Below are positions 42,620 to 55,150 of a stretch of 64,000 nucleotides of DNA, piece after piece. The DNA comes from Gnetum montanum (lineage: Eukaryota; Streptophyta; Gnetopsida; Gnetales; Gnetaceae), in assembly GCA_015680685.1 (NCBI GenBank), contig MNCI01006623.1, positions 205,019-269,018 on the forward strand. Direction: 5' to 3'. Positions within the stretch are counted from its first letter, which is position 1; the number at the start of each line of letters is the position of its first letter. The notes under the pieces were generated by a model, which was given only the letters and a program-made list of their open reading frames with translations, ran no database searches and was not told where the DNA came from. The position numbers and the translations under genes are program-made.

Positions 42620-44614
42620 AGGAATCTCAATGTAGATTAAGTTATTCCTAGAGGTGGTGGCTCTTCTATTGGCTACTTCCCCTTTTCATTGGGCTTCTAA
42701 AATTTTTATTTGTTAAGCAACACCTAAAGTTTTTCTTCCTTCGTTCTAGTGTCATGCACCATCCATGTTAATTCAGCAATGTGTGAAGGAGCTAGTACAA
42801 CCCATGAACATGGTATCTATGGAAACATTTTGCTTGCCTTGATGTACCATGCTATAAATTATCTTCTTTCCTCTTCAAATTCCCTAGCCTTGGTTCTTAA
42901 TTGCTGATACTCAAACATCCTTCTAGCTAGGTTTGTTGCAACATATTTTTGCCCTTGGTAGCCAGTCTTAGCTACCTCTAATTTAGAATTTTCCACATGT
43001 ACCTTTTGTAGGGCATCCTTCCTATCTCCAAACTCCTTTTCATACAATGTGTTTGTGGCTACTACTTATTTTTCCACTTGGTATTTCAATAAGATTTTTC
43101 ATAACTTGCCCTATCTACAAGAATCTATTCAACACATTCTCATGGTATGCAAGATTCATTGAGGTACGAATTAGCATTTGAGCATCTCTAGCTCCAAAAA
43201 GATATACTAGTAGTGCAATAGGAACATTAATAGATTATTTTATGTAACCGATGATCACTTCTACAACTCTTGCTACATCTTGGTTCTTCATTAACATGAT
43301 TATGGATCCTTCTCTTATTTCAAGCACCACTTGGAATGATGTAGCATTCCTAGAAATTTGTTGTGACCATTGGTCCCCTCCTTGTGACTGCAATGAAATC
43401 TATCTAGTTACAGAATTTGTGGAAACTATGTGTTGAATGGCACTATTGATCAATTTGTAGAGGTTGACCTCTTCACACATTTTTCAACTAATAGTCTCTA
43501 CAATTTGTTGCAAATGAATCATTTAGGGCTTGTAATCTTGCAATGGTGATGATGGAACTTGCTATTGTTGTTGCTCTTGTTGCTACTATTTTTCTTGTTG
43601 TTACTACTAGTCACTAGGTCTTGCTTACTGTTGTTGCTTTATAATTTGAGTACTTTCCTCTATGCCTATTTGTTTCTCTTCTTTATCCTTCTTTGGAGGC
43701 ATTAGCTTTAGCATTTCAGCATAGGAGGCATTCTACACCTTCCTGAGAACATCATGTATGTACCCTTGAATGCCAGCTTGGTTACACAACTTCCTAATAA
43801 GGCAAGAAAATGAAAGTATAAACTTTCCTACCTTCTTCTCCTCGAACCACCTTTGGATTTCCATGAAGTAGATATTTTCAATACTTGCATTAAATTTTTC
43901 CATTAAGATCACACTTCCTCTTACCACATATGTTGAAATTCTATTCAATCTTTTGGTGGTGAACAAGTGGTATGCACCAATTTTGAAATAGATTTTCTCT
44001 TCTAGGGTTAGCTCACTATAATCTTTTTCATGCTTGCCATATGCTCACTACAACCACTATTTCCTAGCATGTGTATCTAATCTAGTCAATATCTATGCCA
44101 CCTTTGTCCCTTCATTTGACACATTGAGTGCTTTAGCAATCACCTTAATGAAATAGAACACTGAAACTCCAATATTTACCATAGCATTTGCTTACTTATT
44201 CTTCCAAAATTGAAGTGTTTCTCCTAAGTACCACTCTCCACTTGTTGTCAAAGTAGACCACAAGGGAGATGAAAAGAGTTGGATTTTAACATCTTCTAGG
44301 GCAAACTCCATGAATGGACTGAAGTTTAGTTTCACAATCACCTTGTTCATGATGAATTTCTCTTGCATGGCCTATAGGCATTTCATTGATAGCATGAGCT
44401 ATTGTCCCTATTTTGGCACCTTTGGAACTTCTACCTCTACTTGGGTAGATTGCTCTATGATAGGAGTTTCTTGATAAATGTTGAAGGATTGTGCCTCCTA
44501 TTCTACTTGCTCTGCTTATGGGGTTTGCTTCCCCAGTCGACCTCTTTCATGGTCTCTTTATCTGTTGCTTGCTAGTTGTGAGGGTCTTTCTTATGCTCCT
44601 CTTTTTGGAACCAT
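42620..44614 (-). pseudogene. 3' ORF, most complete copy, decayed
   Basis: Minus strand. The ATG at 44614 directly follows CACTTGATGATTGTAG, a splice-acceptor-like sequence. About 600 codons: MVPKRGA start; AEQVE and EAQSFNIYQETPIIEQS; KLNFSPFMEFALEDVKIQLF; WYLGETLQFWKNK; YFIKVIAKALNVSNEGTKVA; AYHLFTTKRLNRISTYVVRG; FILSFSCLIRKLCNQAGIQG; a Gln-rich stretch (43690-43540); then a coiled-coil block and the conserved end WIPCSWVVLAPSHIAELTW-like. The middle part recalls the plant transposon-protein domain found in Athila/Tat internal ORFs (from memory, unverified). Most of the roughly 20 stops are TAG or TAA. Confidence 0.72.
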
Positions 44615-44629
44615 CTACAATCATCAAGT

Positions 44630-45012
44630 GTTTGGAAATTATTACAATTTCTATACTAGCTCTTAATAGATCCTTTTCTTGATCATACCCTTAGTTAGTT
44701 TAAGTTCCTAGCTTACTATGATTAGAGAGTTAGAAAGATTTTTAAAAATGAACCCCTTAGATGTTATTTCCTTTATAACCCTTCACAGTTATTAATTTTA
44801 TTCTTTTTTATGACCTTAAGTAGTTGGTATGGTACATTAGAAGTCTTATTAAAGTTATTTTGTCTTAGGTGTGATTGATAAATTTTCAAAATTTTCCTTT
44901 TCCCTTGTATACTTACCCTTATGATACCTTCCAAACATTAGAAAATATTGATTTAGTTGCCAACTATAGCACCTAAAGTAACCTCCCCACACCCCCCACA
45001 CTCTCCCCCCAC
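44630..45012. other. Non-coding, C-rich toward the gap
   Basis: AT-rich 3' region of the minus-strand element, ending in a CCCCACACCCCCCACAC-type tract at the gap edge. Confidence 0.4.
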
Positions 45013-45875
45013 NNNNNNNNNNNNNNNNNNNNNNNNNNNNNNNNNNNNNNNNNNNNNNNNNNNNNNNNNNNNNNNNNNNNNNNNNNNNNNNNNNNNNNNN
45101 NNNNNNNNNNNNNNNNNNNNNNNNNNNNNNNNNNNNNNNNNNNNNNNNNNNNNNNNNNNNNNNNNNNNNNNNNNNNNNNNNNNNNNNNNNNNNNNNNNNN
45201 NNNNNNNNNNNNNNNNNNNNNNNNNNNNNNNNNNNNNNNNNNNNNNNNNNNNNNNNNNNNNNNNNNNNNNNNNNNNNNNNNNNNNNNNNNNNNNNNNNNN
45301 NNNNNNNNNNNNNNNNNNNNNNNNNNNNNNNNNNNNNNNNNNNNNNNNNNNNNNNNNNNNNNNNNNNNNNNNNNNNNNNNNNNNNNNNNNNNNNNNNNNN
45401 NNNNNNNNNNNNNNNNNNNNNNNNNNNNNNNNNNNNNNNNNNNNNNNNNNNNNNNNNNNNNNNNNNNNNNNNNNNNNNNNNNNNNNNNNNNNNNNNNNNN
45501 NNNNNNNNNNNNNNNNNNNNNNNNNNNNNNNNNNNNNNNNNNNNNNNNNNNNNNNNNNNNNNNNNNNNNNNNNNNNNNNNNNNNNNNNNNNNNNNNNNNN
45601 NNNNNNNNNNNNNNNNNNNNNNNNNNNNNNNNNNNNNNNNNNNNNNNNNNNNNNNNNNNNNNNNNNNNNNNNNNNNNNNNNNNNNNNNNNNNNNNNNNNN
45701 NNNNNNNNNNNNNNNNNNNNNNNNNNNNNNNNNNNNNNNNNNNNNNNNNNNNNNNNNNNNNNNNNNNNNNNNNNNNNNNNNNNNNNNNNNNNNNNNNNNN
45801 NNNNNNNNNNNNNNNNNNNNNNNNNNNNNNNNNNNNNNNNNNNNNNNNNNNNNNNNNNNNNNNNNNNNNNNNNNN
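45013..45875. other. Assembly gap (863 N)
   Basis: An unsequenced stretch flanked on the left by C/A-rich low complexity and on the right by 24 consecutive C (45876-45899). Its content and true length are unknown. Frames reported across it are artefacts. Confidence 0.99.
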
Positions 45876-45899
45876 CCCCCCCCCCCCCCCCCCCCCCCC

Positions 45900-46330
45900 A
45901 ACTACGTGACTAAGTTGAGAGCTTCAGGATCAACAAGGTTCAAGAATTACAAAAATTGAAGCTATGAGGATGAAGTTATGAGCATTTGAAGTTTGGGTGT
46001 GAAATCTCTTAGTTAAGAACAAATGATGGCAACAACTTTATTCTTGTTGAAAATGAGAAATGAGAAATTTTCCTAACTCCCTCACTCTATATATAGTTTT
46101 TATATGTGTGATATTGTAGAGGCAACATCACAGGACATATGATATCACCATTGAAAAATTCAAATTTTCCTTGGGATTATTAAGGAAAAAGAAAGTCTAA
46201 TCAAATGTCTCGAAGATATGAATCATGTCTAGATGGTCTAGACATGGATATGATGGTCTGGGTATTTAAAAATAAGTGTCAAAATTCTATGATTAAGAAA
46301 TCTCGGGCCACAAAAGTGTATAAAGTGATG
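45900..46330 (-). mobile_element. LTR fragment
   Basis: Read on minus it has a TATA-like AACTATATATAGAG (about 46097-46084), preceded by GATATCATATG and TGTGATATTG-type motifs and by a 9-bp inverted repeat ATGTCTAGA/TCTAGACAT (46225-46245). This layout (palindromes, then TATA box) matches the U3 of the other LTRs, but no end is visible. Confidence 0.4.
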
Positions 46331-47780
46331 TGGCTTTGATAAGAGATGGGTAATGAAGTTTTATTATTTGAATAGAATTTTTGGATGTTAAGGGAAGTAT
46401 TTATTAACATTTATTTTTGCTGAAAGGTTCAAGATGATTTTGTATTATTCATCAAGTATGAAATATAATAGTTATACAAGTGGATCCTCCACAAAGTAGG
46501 CTTGAGCCCTTAATGCCCTTGTATAACCATGCCTCAAAGTGTCTATGGAAACTCACGGAATTGAATGTAATGCATACCTATCTAACAAAACACACATATT
46601 AGTATTACCACATTGGGAAAATTTCACTATGTGACACAAAACCATAAATTATGATTATTTGATCAGTGAGATGAGATGGACTTCAAATGGATTTCAAAAA
46701 TCGGGATGTGAGGTTTCTTACCATAAGCATAATGAATCTTTGTGTTTTATTCATGGTTAAAGTAATCATTAGCCTTTTAGTTCAAGATTCAAACCAAGTC
46801 CATAATACTATTTAGTGACAGTGCATTTTGTTGTCTCTCAAGCACAACCATAAGACTATCTTAGTTGCAAGGATATCATCACTTGGTGTTTTGTCTAAGT
46901 GGGGAGTTTATTTATTACACTTTATTATATTTTGAAATTCCTGAGAAGCTACCTATCTTCAAACATGGATAATATTTTTCTCCATTGGAACCCCCAAAAA
47001 TTTATTCTCTGTAGTAAGTTTGTTCTTATTTATGTCAACCTTACTAAAGGACTACCTTCATGCATGGTAACATATCTTTCTAGTGATATGGTAAGGTAGC
47101 ACTTATGGTACTCATACTCCCATTTTTTGTTAGATCTACAAGGATATATTTACAACCTTAGCAACATGATAGAACATATAGTAATGATCCAAGATATTCT
47201 ACAAATTCCCTTGATGTCACACCCTTCACATTCCCACGTGCTTCTTCACTTTTCTACCTAGGCATAATGATTACAAGTTTATTCATAGTTTTATGATCAG
47301 AAAGAATATCATTATAGCCATGGTAAAAAACCTCTTATTATTGGAATGGATGGATGGATGTTGTGGTCTCACTAGACAAATAATTAGCTCCATATGACTT
47401 AATAACATAGAGAAATCTTCACCTTATTTGTGACTACATCTTACCTTATTCTTGATGTCTTATTAACAATTCACAAACATATGCACAAATAAAATGAAAA
47501 TAAGGTATGAAAAATGGTAAAAGATAATAAGAATGGAAAAGATGAAAAAGAATGAAAGATGTTAAAAGAACGAAAAATCAATAAAGAAATGGAAAATGCC
47601 AAGGAATTAAGAAATTATTAGAAAATTAAAAAGTAGAAAAGAATGGAAAAATGTTTTATTATTAAAAATAATTTATTGTTATTAAAAATGTGAAAAATTA
47701 AAAAGAAAGTAAAAATTTTAGTAAAGTACCTATGTGTCCAGATGGACACCCCCACACCTATCATCAAAATTGGTTAAATG
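46331..47780 (-). other. 3' non-coding region with conserved blocks (minus strand)
   Basis: Holds the same two blocks as 32.8 and 33.5 kb on the opposite strand: 47200-47330 (GTGTGACATCAAGGGAATTT read on minus) and 46475-46560 (CAAGGGCATTAAGGGCTCAA read on minus). Order relative to integrase (upstream) and 3' ORF (downstream) is the same as in the other elements. 47510-47720 is A-rich. Confidence 0.6.
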
Positions 47781-47789
47781 AAAGAGAGA

Positions 47790-48605
47790 ATGGATGGAAG
47801 ACCGTTGGACAGATTAGGTAGATTCCTTGGAATGTTCATGATAAAATTTAACTTGTTGGATGTTAACAAGAATGAGTTTATGAGGTTAATATGGATGATA
47901 TATGTGCAAGGCATATGATGGATAAGTTTCTTCAACAATATACAGTCCTCCCTAAAGTGTTTGAGATTTGGATTTTTGTGGTACATGATTGGGATTATAA
48001 TAAATAATCTTATCTCCAAGTTGTATTATTAATTTTATTATCCATGCATCATGCCTATGTTTGGAGTAATGCTTATGGGGCTCATTATGCATTAGTACTA
48101 CAAGCCTATTTTCATCTAAAAGATTTAGATATATGAGATGCTCTCATTGGGCTAAGCTTAAATCAAGGTCAAGTTGACTAGCAATACCTAAGGTTTAGAG
48201 CTCTACCTAAATAGGAAGTGTTGGTAGTTTGCCATAAACTAACTCATACAAGTAGTATCCTATGGGTAATTTCCATGATGTTCTCTAGACCTAAAGAGCA
48301 TCATTAAGTTTAGTACTTCAATCCTTCCTAAACTTACTAACCATTCTAGTTAATATTTTGGTGATTTCTTGGTTAGTAACTTATGTTTGCCCATTAGCAT
48401 GGAGGTGATATGGTGTAGTTAGTTTATGACTAACCCTCAGTTGTTGCATGAGCTTCTTAAAGATAGCACCTATAAAATGAGTTTCATTGTCAAATATGAG
48501 CAGTTTGGGTACTCCAAATCTATTCACCACATTCTATTAGAACAAATTGACAATGGTCTTGGTTGGAAAATCTTTAAATGTTGCTACCTTTTCCCACTAA
48601 TCAAT
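47790..48605 (-). pseudogene. Athila-like integrase fragment, decayed
   Basis: Minus strand, reading WEKVATFKDFPTKTIVNLF, QNVVNRFGVPKLLIFDNETH (second Asp kept), MQQLRVSHKLTTPYHLHANG, VTNQEITKILTRMVSKFRKD, WKLPIGYYLYELVYGKLPTL. The catalytic Glu block (ANGQ, stop, then VTNQE) is interrupted. The N-terminal zinc finger and first Asp are missing because the neighbouring LTR cuts the gene at about 48610. Confidence 0.8.
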
Positions 48606-48614
48606 ACTGAGTAT

Positions 48615-49444
48615 ACCCTACGTCCAACCATACGAATCACTAGCATTCACTAAGTGATCTGGTTGAATTCTATAGACTTTAGTTCTTTAAGTACACTAGG
48701 TTCTAGGAAGTGAATCTAGCCATTGTGATCATTGTTTTCTCAATTCTACTTGTGAAGTACAAGTATATGGTTAAGTGAAACTAAGGGATCTACTTTTTAT
48801 CATTTTTTCTTTTATGGTTTAATCATCCAAGTGCTGAAAATAAGGTAATAAATGTTTGATTATTCTAGCAACTAACTAATATCTAACTAATCCTAACATA
48901 AGCATCCATTTCCACTTTCCGTACACATCCTGAACATGTTGCAATGCTACTAGGTTACCAAAAGTAATGTATGCTCAAAGTGGTCATACTTATTTTTTCT
49001 ATTTAATTGATATTAATTACTTAATTAAAATTCATTAAAGTGAAGTGCATAAATAATAAAAGCATAAGGAAAATAATTAATCTATTCCAAGTACTATAAG
49101 GTTTGATAAAAACAGCTCATCTTTATTACTGTTCACATTGAAGTTCTCAAGTACATCAATACTTGAATAAATATCTATACAATTCCTTGACTCCTACTGC
49201 AGGTACTCAAAAAATATTTAAAGTTTGAAGAAAACAAACTACAAGAGCTTTGCTACAACTAATGGAAAGATTGCCATAAATGTGGTGGGTAGATGCACAT
49301 TTATAGGTGATGATAGGATGCCATGTCAACGGGTACTTATCAACGTAGTAAATCCTACATCAATGAGATCACATCAACAAGATTCCATTGATGGGGTCAC
49401 CTCTATGATATCTAGTTGATGTAGCCCAATGACATATTTCATCA
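48615..49444 (-). mobile_element. 3' LTR of the 49.5-57.07 kb element
   Basis: Read on minus it starts TGATGAAATATG at 49444 after a degenerate polypurine tract, and carries AATAAAGATGAGC (about 49118) and ATACTTGTACTTCACAAG-type internal sequence shared with the LTR at 37609. The end near 48615 (GTATGGTTGGACGTAGGG) is decayed. U3 motifs: CATCAATGGAATC, GTTGATGTGATCTCATTGATG. Confidence 0.7.
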
Positions 49445-49449
49445 TACTA

Positions 49450-50475
49450 CCATAAATAAATGAAAACTTGTCCTCAAGTTCTTTAAAAAATTCTGGGAAA
49501 GTATGAAATTATTAACTAAATACAAACACACAAACTAACACAACAAAAACTAAGTGTCCAACTGCATGGATTTATAATCATTACAAAAATTGGTATTCTA
49601 GACAAACAAATTGAATACCATGATAAAAAATGGCAATACAAATCCTCTAAAAACTTAAAGATGATGAAGAAAACTAGATAGTCCTAGGAGGTGGAGGCTC
49701 CTAAGGTTTTGAAGGACCTTTGCCTGCTTTGGGTGCATGCGGTTGTTGAGGTGGTGGTTGTGGTTATCCTATTGCAACTACAACTTCTAGTGGAAGATGG
49801 AAGATGTTCAACAATTCCTTCATCTTCTCCTCCTTAATTTGAGAATCATTCATGATCCACACTACTTCACCAATGTGGGCCAAAATGGGAATATCCCACA
49901 GATAGGGNGCTACTTCACCAATGTGGGCCAAAATGGGAATATCCCACAGATAGGGCATTGTAGAAAATAGTTCCTTCATGTTGACAAACCAGGCAGTAAA
50001 CTGTTTGCATTTGATGTCGAATGCCTTGAGTGCATTCTATAGCTCATAGTGGTCATTCAATCTCTTGGTTAAGTCCTCATTAGTTAATGACTAATTAATG
50101 AATCACTCTTTAAGAACATTGAGTTCATCATTTGCAACCTTAGGCTTTTTCTTGGTCTCATTGTAATGTTTAAACTCTACCTTGTACAATGAGTACAAGC
50201 TAGCCACCTACTTCTCCAACTCTGATCGTAGCCTCCCAATAATCAGCATTGCTAGGTTTACATATTGAAGGTTGGTGAGATTTATGTACTCAATCATTTC
50301 CTTAATCTATAGCTCCTTCTTAAGGAACTTTACTAGCTCAACTAAGAGAAATGTAAGTGGGTCCTTCCAATAGCAGGTTCATGTCCTTTTTATCCTTGCA
50401 TATCCTCAAACCAAGGAGTCATGGACCCCGTAGTTGATTAATGATTATGAAAAGCTAAGGATCTAATCTAGGAAG
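49450..50475 (-). pseudogene. C-terminal part of the 3' ORF, decayed
   Basis: Minus strand. Reads KEMIEYINLTNLQYVNLAML, ASLYSLYKVEFKHYNETKKK, VANDELNVLKE, NALKAFDIKCKQFTAWFVNM, KELFSTMPYLWDIPILAHIG and EVVWIMNDSQIKEEKMKELL. It aligns with the plus-strand copy at 36.76-37.33 kb. The N-terminal half is not visible. A 46-bp stretch is duplicated around the n at 49908 and looks like an assembly artefact that disrupts the frame. Confidence 0.72.
49862..49955. repeat. 46-bp duplication flanking a single n
   Basis: The same 46 bases (starting CTACTTCACCAATGTGGGCC) occur at 49862-49907 and 49910-49955 with only n and g between. A perfect repeat at a gap marker in decayed DNA points to unmerged contig ends. 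Confidence 0.85.
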
Positions 50476-51520
50476 AATCTACCCAAGAATTTTGACACAT
50501 CAAACTAAGACATTGAACAAAACATGAAAAATCGATAGTGAGGTGAATTATGAAAAGCATCAATGGATGTGAGAGAGAGAGAGAGGAATGGAGTTTCGTA
50601 TCATGGTCACATAAAGTCCCTTCTGGATCTTAAAGTTAAATTACCTAATAAATTCCCTCCTTAGTCTAGATTAAAATCAACCACTTTCCATGACTTCGCA
50701 TCAATACTATAAGACAAGTCCACCTCCTCAAGATACAAGAATTCTTCCACAAATTAATCACCATTCCCAAAAGAGAAGAAAAGAGAAGCAGGAAGTGAAA
50801 TGGGGACTATCAGGAATGGGTAACATGTCTTTCTAGTCCCATAACTAGTGCCTGTAACCTATTATTGAGTCTAAGGGGTATTTTTTGAATTTCCATCAGC
50901 TTTTTTTTTCAAATTTTATATTTTTATGAATTTTTAGATGGGAACTACACCTTGCAAATTGGTGAGAAATCCATGAAAACACTCATGCACTCAAGAGGGT
51001 AGGCTTACACCCTTATTAATCCATTTAATCCTTCCCAAGTTTGAAAACTACCAAGGTCACAAGTTCATTAAAGTTTTTATTTAAAAAGGAACCTCATACT
51101 TCCAAAACAAGGAACACCATAGAGTTTTATAAATGGATGGATGACATCGACTCACTACCTGTTCCATGGAAAAAAAACCATATCTTAGTTATCAACACCA
51201 AAATTTAAAGATAGAATCTATACATTAACAATAAAAAACATGACATACAAACCACCATCAATAGCAGCTATAGAAACACTATGTCCTATTGGCAATAAAG
51301 GAAAAGAAGATAAACATAAGAAAAATACAAAAAAAAAAACACAAACCAAAATAAAGTAAAATATAAAATAAATTGTAAAATATTCAAGAAAGATAAAACA
51401 AAAAATAAGAAAAAATGAAAAATTAAGGAACCAGTTTGATTAATCAGCATGGATGACCATATTCCCCATGACTAAGTTAGAAGGAGAAGATCCAAAATAT
51501 TGAATGTGCTTATCCATCCG
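50476..51520 (-). other. 3' non-coding region
   Basis: Between integrase and 3' ORF. Contains a (GA)n run at 50570-50583 and, on minus at about 51030-50985, a further weaker copy of the conserved block (AATAAGGGTGTAAGCCTACC). No protein motif. Confidence 0.5.
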
Positions 51521-51559
51521 AGAAGGTTTTGCAATCACTAGCTCTCTTAGGCTCATGGA

Positions 51560-52680
51560 AAGGTTTAACTTGTTGCATGTTGACCGCAAATTTCTTATTT
51601 GGGCTTTTAGGTTTATAGATCAACATGGCCCCAAAAGAAAAGGTTTCATAGATGATATAAGGTCCTTCTCACAATGTTTTAAACTTAGTTATGTGTGGCA
51701 CATATGTGAGGTTCTAGTAAAGGATCTTGTCTCCTCGATTGAAATTTTTACTTTCCTTATTTTGAGGTTATGGCATTGCTTGTTGAATGCCTTGTGCAGT
51801 TCATTCAAGGACAAGGCCATCAATCTATTCTTATCTATCACATTGAGATTTATATATCTTTCTTTCTATGATAGACTAAGGTCAAAGGTCAAGGTCAAAA
51901 GTTGTTGAAAGTGTACGAAGCTTGGATTGAATAGGAAGAGTTAGCAGTTTTCCATACACCAACTCATAGCGAGAATAGCCTATAGGGAGTTTACAGGTTG
52001 AGCGGTAAGCCCATACGACATCATTAAGTTTAGCACTCCAATCTCTTCTATATTTTCTAATTGTTCTCATTGAGATCTTAGTGATCTCCTTATTCATAAC
52101 CTTAGCATTAGCGTTGGCTTGGTGGTGGTAAGGTATTCTTAATTTATGTTCTACCCCCAGGTGTTGCATGAGTTTTTGAAAGTTGATGCTTATAAAATGA
52201 ATACCATTATCAAAAATTAGTGCATGTGGCATTCCAAACCTATTTACAACATTTTTTTGTACAAACCAAGTAGCTATAGTAGATGTACAGTTAGTGACAA
52301 CTACTACTTTTAGCCATTTCGTACAATAGTCAATAGAAACTATGATGTATGCCTTTTCATTTGACATAAATGTGATAGGACCCATGAATTTAATGCCCCA
52401 AATGTTGAAGGGCTCCAATGGTTGGATCCATTAATAAGATTCCTCCATACCAGTAGTCATCCTACCATCACATTGGCATCGTTCACAACAGTGGATGAAT
52501 TAGTAAGCATCCCTAAAGATTATTAGCCAATAATACCCTACCATTAGGATCTTAATGTTCATGTATTTCCTAGCATAATGGCCCCTACAAGGATCCTTGT
52601 GAGCATCTTGAAGAATGTGAAATTGATCAACATCAAGAAAACATCAACAAACCAGACCATCAGCACACACCTTGTAAAGA
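51560..52680 (-). pseudogene. Athila-like integrase with a 178-codon open frame
   Basis: Minus strand. Zinc finger DAHKDPCRGHYARKYMNIKI (about 52620-52560). The open frame 52418-51882 covers the core: EPFNIWGIKFMGPITFMSNE, YIIVSIDYCTKWLKVVVVTN, HALIFDNGIHFISINFQKLM, YHHQANANAKVMNKEITKIS, VWAYRSTCKLPIGYSRYELV. Although unbroken, it is dead: the first catalytic Asp (WGIDF) is Lys and the Glu (GQVEV) is Lys; only the middle Asp remains. Residues beyond 51880 decay into stops. Confidence 0.85.
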
Positions 52681-52699
52681 TGTACATTGATCTCCATGA

Positions 52700-54420
52700 A
52701 GCATTTCACCTGGTAAGGAAATTGTTGTTTCTTCCTATGGTCCAACTCTTATTTCATCTTCTGAGTACGAAGATAGGTGAGAATGTCATCATACCAATTA
52801 GGCTCAATGGGCACTTGTTCATTTATAGCATTGGTAAAGAGGAGTTCATCAGGAAATTGATCAAAAACTAGGCTCTCCTCTTTATTGTCCCATGTCAACC
52901 TAGAGAAGTGGTCAGTAACCACATTCTTAGTTCCCTTTTGATCTACCATTGTAAGATCAAATTCTTGAAAGATAACCAACCATCATATGACATGGGGGCT
53001 CACCGTTGGTTTGTTCATCAAGAACTGAATTACACTATGCTTTGTGTGCAAAACATCTTGTACCCAAGCACATAGTGCTTAAATTTAACCAAGGCATACA
53101 TCACCACCCTTAATTCTTTTGTTATTTTAGTGTAATTTATCTATGCACCCACAATTCTTTAGCTCACATAGTGGATATAGTAAATACATTTCTAATAGTC
53201 CAACTATGTGAGCATAGTTCCCAAGGCATAATTAAATTCATCCATCATGATATGGAATGGACTAGACCAGTCATGTGCTTGTAGAATTGGTGTTTTTACA
53301 AGCTTTTTCTTGAGTTGCTAAAATTCATTCTTGCATTCCTTGGTCTAGATGAACAGAACATCCTTCTTTATAAACTCCACCAATGGTTTGGTGATCTTAG
53401 AAAAATTTTCTATGAAGCACTGGAAGTAGCAGTGTGACCAAGGAATGAATAGACATCTTTGACAATTTCCAATTGGTGGGTAATTCCTTAAATGACCCTT
53501 ATTTTCTCAGGGTCCACCTCAATCACTGTTTGTGATAATTTGTACCCCAAGACAATGCCTTCCTAGACCATCAAATAGCTCTTTACTGATTAAGCTAAAG
53601 GTTGATCTCCACACACCTTTTTAATACTTTCTTAAGGTGGTCCAAGGCTTATTTAAATTTAGCCCCATAAGTGGAGAAGTCATCCATGAAGACTTCCACT
53701 TTGCTATCAATCTACTACTAAAAGATGCTCAAGACAAGTCGTTGGAAGGTTGCAGGGACGTTGCACAAAATAAATGAAATCTTTTTATATGCAAAATTCC
53801 CTAAGGACTTGTAAAGGTGATTTTAGCTTTATCCTCTAGTGCAATCTAAATTTGGTTATAGCCACTATAACCATCCAAACATTTGTAGTAGTAATGCCTA
53901 GATATGGTGTTCAATACCTAATCTATGAATGGCAACGGAAAATGATCTTTGTATGTCACCAGGTTCAATAGCATGAAATTAATACAAACCCTTCACCTAC
54001 CATCTTTCTTTGCAACTATCACAAGTGGGCTAACCCTATCTTGAGATAGATGAACCTCATCTTGAGAAGTTGTTCAATCTTCTCCTTAACAATCTGCTTC
54101 AATGTTGGGTTCAACCTCCATTGTGACTACGTCTTTAGCTTCATGGAGAGATCTCTATAGATGCAATGCTAGCATATCCATGGAACAATCACAATCAATT
54201 CATAATATGACCAAGTAAAGGTTGTTGGCCATTGGTTGACCATAGTCAACAGCTTCTCTTTTTTCTCAAGAGCAAAATTAGCATTGATTATAACCAACTT
54301 GCCATTTATTATGGAAGCATATTCCATTTTAGCTAGTAAATTTTTTAGCTCTAGGTGCTTCTTTTTAAATCTCTAAGGGATTTTCAACTCATCCCAATAA
54401 GTGTCATTAGGTTCATCGAA
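52700..54420 (-). pseudogene. Athila-like RT and RNase H, decayed
   Basis: Minus strand. RT catalytic block VEVFMDDFSTYG at about 53690, intact. RNase H ends in FQEFDLTMVDQKGTKNVVTD and HFSRLTWDNKEE (52979-52860). The pre-RT linker is around 54240-54180. Many stops. Confidence 0.85.
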
Positions 54421-54559
54421 GAGTTGGTAATGGATATGCTCCATCTCATCTATGCCTTCAATGTAGGCACTTCTCAAGCTCTTAGTTGGTTCTATGCATA
54501 CTTTTGAGCTACTATCGAGATTAGTTGTTGGTCACTAGGTGCCCTCCTATTTTGTGGCT

Positions 54560-55150
54560 ATTGTGTATAGGCACCTTTGAATTTTTAACACATTTTCATA
54601 CTACCTGCATGCTATGATAGATGTACTTTTTATGGACCATAACTTCTGCACACAATTACACCTTGTGTCATTGTATGTGATGCATGGAACATGCCTCTTC
54701 TCTATTTTTCCAAATTCATTTTCCTCAAAAATCTCCAAGCAGAGGTCTCTAATTCCCAATTGTGCAACAATGATGCTGAATCAAGCCCTTCCCATGATGA
54801 TTGGAAAGTCCTCCTTATAGTTATCAACATAGATCACTAGGAAGTCAGTAGGATAGGACAATCCACAAATAGTGGTCATAATTTCCTCCACTAATTCCAA
54901 ACAAACATTGATGGATTGATCTATCAACTCAAGATGAATGTTACTCTTCTTGACTGGACATATGTTCTAGGCTTTGTACATCTCATGAGAAATCAGATTT
55001 ACACCATAACCTAAGTTGAAAAGAGCCTTACAAGGCTCATTCTAAGCAATTTTTAGGTAGATAAGGGGACTCCTAGGATCAAATATTTTCTTGGGAAGGT
55101 GATCAGCCTTGATCCAATCGATTATCGCATAGGTTGAGATGATGGAATGC
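54560..55150 (-). pseudogene. Athila-like protease, decayed
   Basis: Minus strand, same layout as the other proteases: a MYKA-type block near 54975 (minus reading of TTTGTACATCTCATGAG), then HLELIDQSIN-type and DYPII/GRAL-type blocks near 54900-54770. The active-site region is degraded. Confidence 0.7.

Noticed and set aside
44855-45913. Long open frames of 318 and 348 codons on both strands
   Set aside because: They run through the N gap and poly-C; almost all residues are unknown.
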